In this document: positions 1 to 8,728 of the stretch, in pieces
How positions within the stretch are numbered: position 1 is the first letter of the stretch
Layout of the letters: each line of letters starts with the position of its first letter
From: Paracoccaceae bacterium
GTDB lineage: Bacteria > Pseudomonadota > Alphaproteobacteria > Rhodobacterales > Rhodobacteraceae
Reading direction: 5' to 3'
Assembly (NCBI GenBank): GCA_015487335.1
Contig: WFPZ01000269.1
Location: 1-8,728, forward strand
Length of the DNA: 8,728 bases
The notes under the pieces: generated by a model
What the model saw: the letters and a program-made list of their open reading frames with translations, nothing else
Databases searched by the model: none
What the model was told of the DNA's origin: nothing
Translations under genes and position numbers: made by a program

Positions 1-3483
<3,483 letters not shown>

Positions 3484-3497
3484 GGGCGTGCGCCACA

Positions 3498-3519
3498 CCC
3501 TCTCCCTTCCCCTTCCCCC
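3498..3519 (+). other. Purine-free pyrimidine run in the rpoB-rpoC spacer
   Basis: Twenty-two consecutive C/T bases, mostly C, lie between the rpoB stop and the rpoC ribosome binding site. In the mRNA this is a C-rich, G-free, probably unstructured stretch just upstream of the Shine-Dalgarno sequence. It does not form a hairpin and is not followed by a T-run after a stem, so it is not an intrinsic terminator. A role in keeping the rpoC start unstructured, or in Rho or RNA-binding protein contact, is speculation. Confidence 0.5.
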
Positions 3520-3525
3520 GGTATC

Positions 3526-3530
3526 AAGGA
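3526..3530 (+). promoter_or_regulatory. Ribosome binding site of rpoC
   Basis: AAGGA lies 7 bases before the ATG at 3538, a good match to the anti-Shine-Dalgarno sequence at normal spacing. It supports this start, which also gives the expected beta' N-terminus. Confidence 0.85.
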
Positions 3531-3537
3531 ACGCAAG

Positions 3538-7800
<4,263 letters not shown>

Positions 7801-7827
7801 GGCCGTGCCCTTGGGCGGAGCATCTGT

Positions 7828-7863
7828 AGAGGATGGGGTGAGGCATTACCCCATCCTCTTTTT
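7828..7863 (+). terminator. Intrinsic terminator of the rpoBC operon
   Basis: A perfect 12-base inverted repeat (agaggatggggt at 7828-7839, accccatcctct at 7848-7859) encloses an 8-base loop and is followed by a T-run (7859-7863, its first T being the last base of the stem). This is a textbook Rho-independent terminator, 28 bases after the rpoC stop. There is no A-run upstream of the left arm, so it should act only on + strand transcripts. Its right arm and T-run end just 16 bases before the ATG of the next gene. Confidence 0.95.
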
Positions 7864-7879
7864 CATCCCGCCGCGCCAC

Positions 7880-8728
7880 ATGCGGTGGGGCTATGTGCGT
7901 ACCGGTGTCTTCGACGGCGGGGGCCGGCGGCTTGATCTGTGGCCGATACTGATTTCCAACGGCAGCCGGTTCCCGGTGGGGCCGCGCAGGCTTGCTTCCT
8001 TGCCCGATGAGCGATTTTCCGACGGCTATATTTATGCTGGCGCGTATTATCCGGGTTTCGGGCATTTCATTACCGAAACCCTTGTCAATCTGGTGGCGAT
8101 TGCCCCGACATTGCGAGCGCATCCCCAGCGAAAGATTCTTTTCGTCCTGCCAACTCCCGGAACCCTCAAGAGGGTTTTCAAAGGGCCTCACGAGGACCAT
8201 TTTTTCAAGAAACTGGGTATTTCCAGAGACCAGATCGTATTCGTTACCCAACTGGCGGGATACGAGGACGTTCTTGTTCCAAAGGCGCCTTTCGAGAAGA
8301 AATTCACGTACCGTTCATGGATCACAAAGGAGCTGGACAAGCTGGAAGTGCCACGAGTTGATGGCCCACGGAAAGTCTATTTTTCTCGCAGCCGTTGGCC
8401 GAAACCGCGCGTGGTCGGTGAAGAGCATATCGAAGGGCTGTTTTCCGATGCCGGTTATGAAATCGTCCATCCTCAGGAATTGCCGCTCGACGAACAGTTT
8501 GCCTTGATGCGGAACGTGACGCACCTTGCGGGTTCTCAGGGAACGGCCCTGCATCTCAGCTTGTACTCTCCGACTGCGCGCAGCGTTATTTCGCTTGGCT
8601 GGAAGTCGCCCTTGCAAGCGGGCATCTGCCGTGTGCGCGGCCAGCGCTTCGTTGATCCGCGCGGCATGATGGTCAGTTTCAAGATGCCGCGTTTGCGCCG
8701 GGTGAGCGACCGGGCGGTGCGCAAGGCC
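7880..8728 (+). CDS. Glycosyltransferase family 61 (DUF563) protein, 3' end outside window
   Basis: Probable glycosyltransferase acting in the cytoplasm on a surface or extracellular polysaccharide; the substrate cannot be read from sequence. The frame is open from ATG 7880 to the window end (283 codons, no stop). Family marks, recognised by eye: an N-terminal block ending in GYIYAGAYYPGFGHFITETL, with GHFITE at residues 61-66; a beta-strand-like KILFVLP; YFSRSR at 167-172, followed by the helix start VVGEEHIEGLF; GYEIVHPQELPLDEQFALM; and the late loop HLAGSQGTALHLSLY, with GSQGTALH at 218-225 where many family members have a His-Gly pair. No signal peptide or membrane segment is seen. The start is uncertain. 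ATG 7880 has no Shine-Dalgarno sequence and follows the terminator by 16 bases. GTG 7895 has a weak G-rich stretch before it. The frame is also open upstream, with GTG 7805 and TTG 7811 (the latter about 8 bases after GTGAGG). Codons are visibly less G/C-biased than in rpoBC, suggesting acquisition. Family call fairly sure; function inferred. Confidence 0.8.
   Translation, partial: MRWGYVRTGVFDGGGRRLDLWPILISNGSRFPVGPRRLASLPDERFSDGYIYAGAYYPGFGHFITETLVNLVAIAPTLRAHPQRKILFVLPTPGTLKRVFKGPHEDHFFKKLGISRDQIVFVTQLAGYEDVLVPKAPFEKKFTYRSWITKELDKLEVPRVDGPRKVYFSRSRWPKPRVVGEEHIEGLFSDAGYEIVHPQELPLDEQFALMRNVTHLAGSQGTALHLSLYSPTARSVISLGWKSPLQAGICRVRGQRFVDPRGMMVSFKMPRLRRVSDRAVRKA

Noticed and set aside
3484..3537. 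Possible promoter or terminator between rpoB and rpoC
   Set aside because: No stem with a T-run and no -35/-10 pair could be found; the spacer holds only the pyrimidine run and the rpoC ribosome binding site.
7801..7895. Promoter for the GT61 gene
   Set aside because: I looked for a sigma-70-like -35/-10 pair upstream of 7880. TTGGGC at 7811 has no -10 partner at 16-18 bases, and the space after the terminator is too short for a normal promoter and leader. None could be supported.
7992..8507. A 171-codon + strand open frame starting at ATG 7992
   Set aside because: It overlaps the GT61 gene in another frame, shows no recognisable domain, and its composition is rich in Arg, Ser and Trp as expected of an out-of-frame translation. 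The frame starting at 7880 carries the family motifs.

Overview
The window is a GC-rich bacterial chromosome segment, all coding on the + strand. Sequence features of both RNA polymerase subunits (E. coli-type lineage inserts in beta and beta', alphaproteobacterial-like wording such as the beta' start MNQELTTNPFNPLAAPKTFD, and strong G/C third-position bias) point to an alphaproteobacterium, probably Rhodobacterales or a relative. That placement rests on recognition, not on a search.

Positions 1-3483 hold the 3' five-sixths of rpoB (RNA polymerase beta subunit), whose start lies before the window. A 54-base spacer (3484-3537) with a purine-free pyrimidine run and a good Shine-Dalgarno sequence leads to the complete rpoC (3538-7800, beta' subunit, 1420 residues). 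Together they form the usual rpoBC operon encoding the catalytic core of RNA polymerase. Active-site, zinc-binding and rifampicin-pocket residues are all in place.

A near-ideal intrinsic terminator (7828-7863) closes the operon just after rpoC. Immediately beyond it, and without a recognisable promoter or ribosome binding site, an open frame runs from ATG 7880 off the window end. It encodes a glycosyltransferase of the GT61 (DUF563) type, probably for a cell-surface polysaccharide. Base composition drops from about 67% GC to about 45-60% within this gene, and its frame is also open backwards through the terminator. This boundary between a core housekeeping operon and an accessory surface-glycan gene is the only part of the window that invites a second look.

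No tRNA, rRNA, CRISPR array, insertion sequence or undescribed multi-gene system was seen. Most of the window is ordinary, highly conserved sequence.
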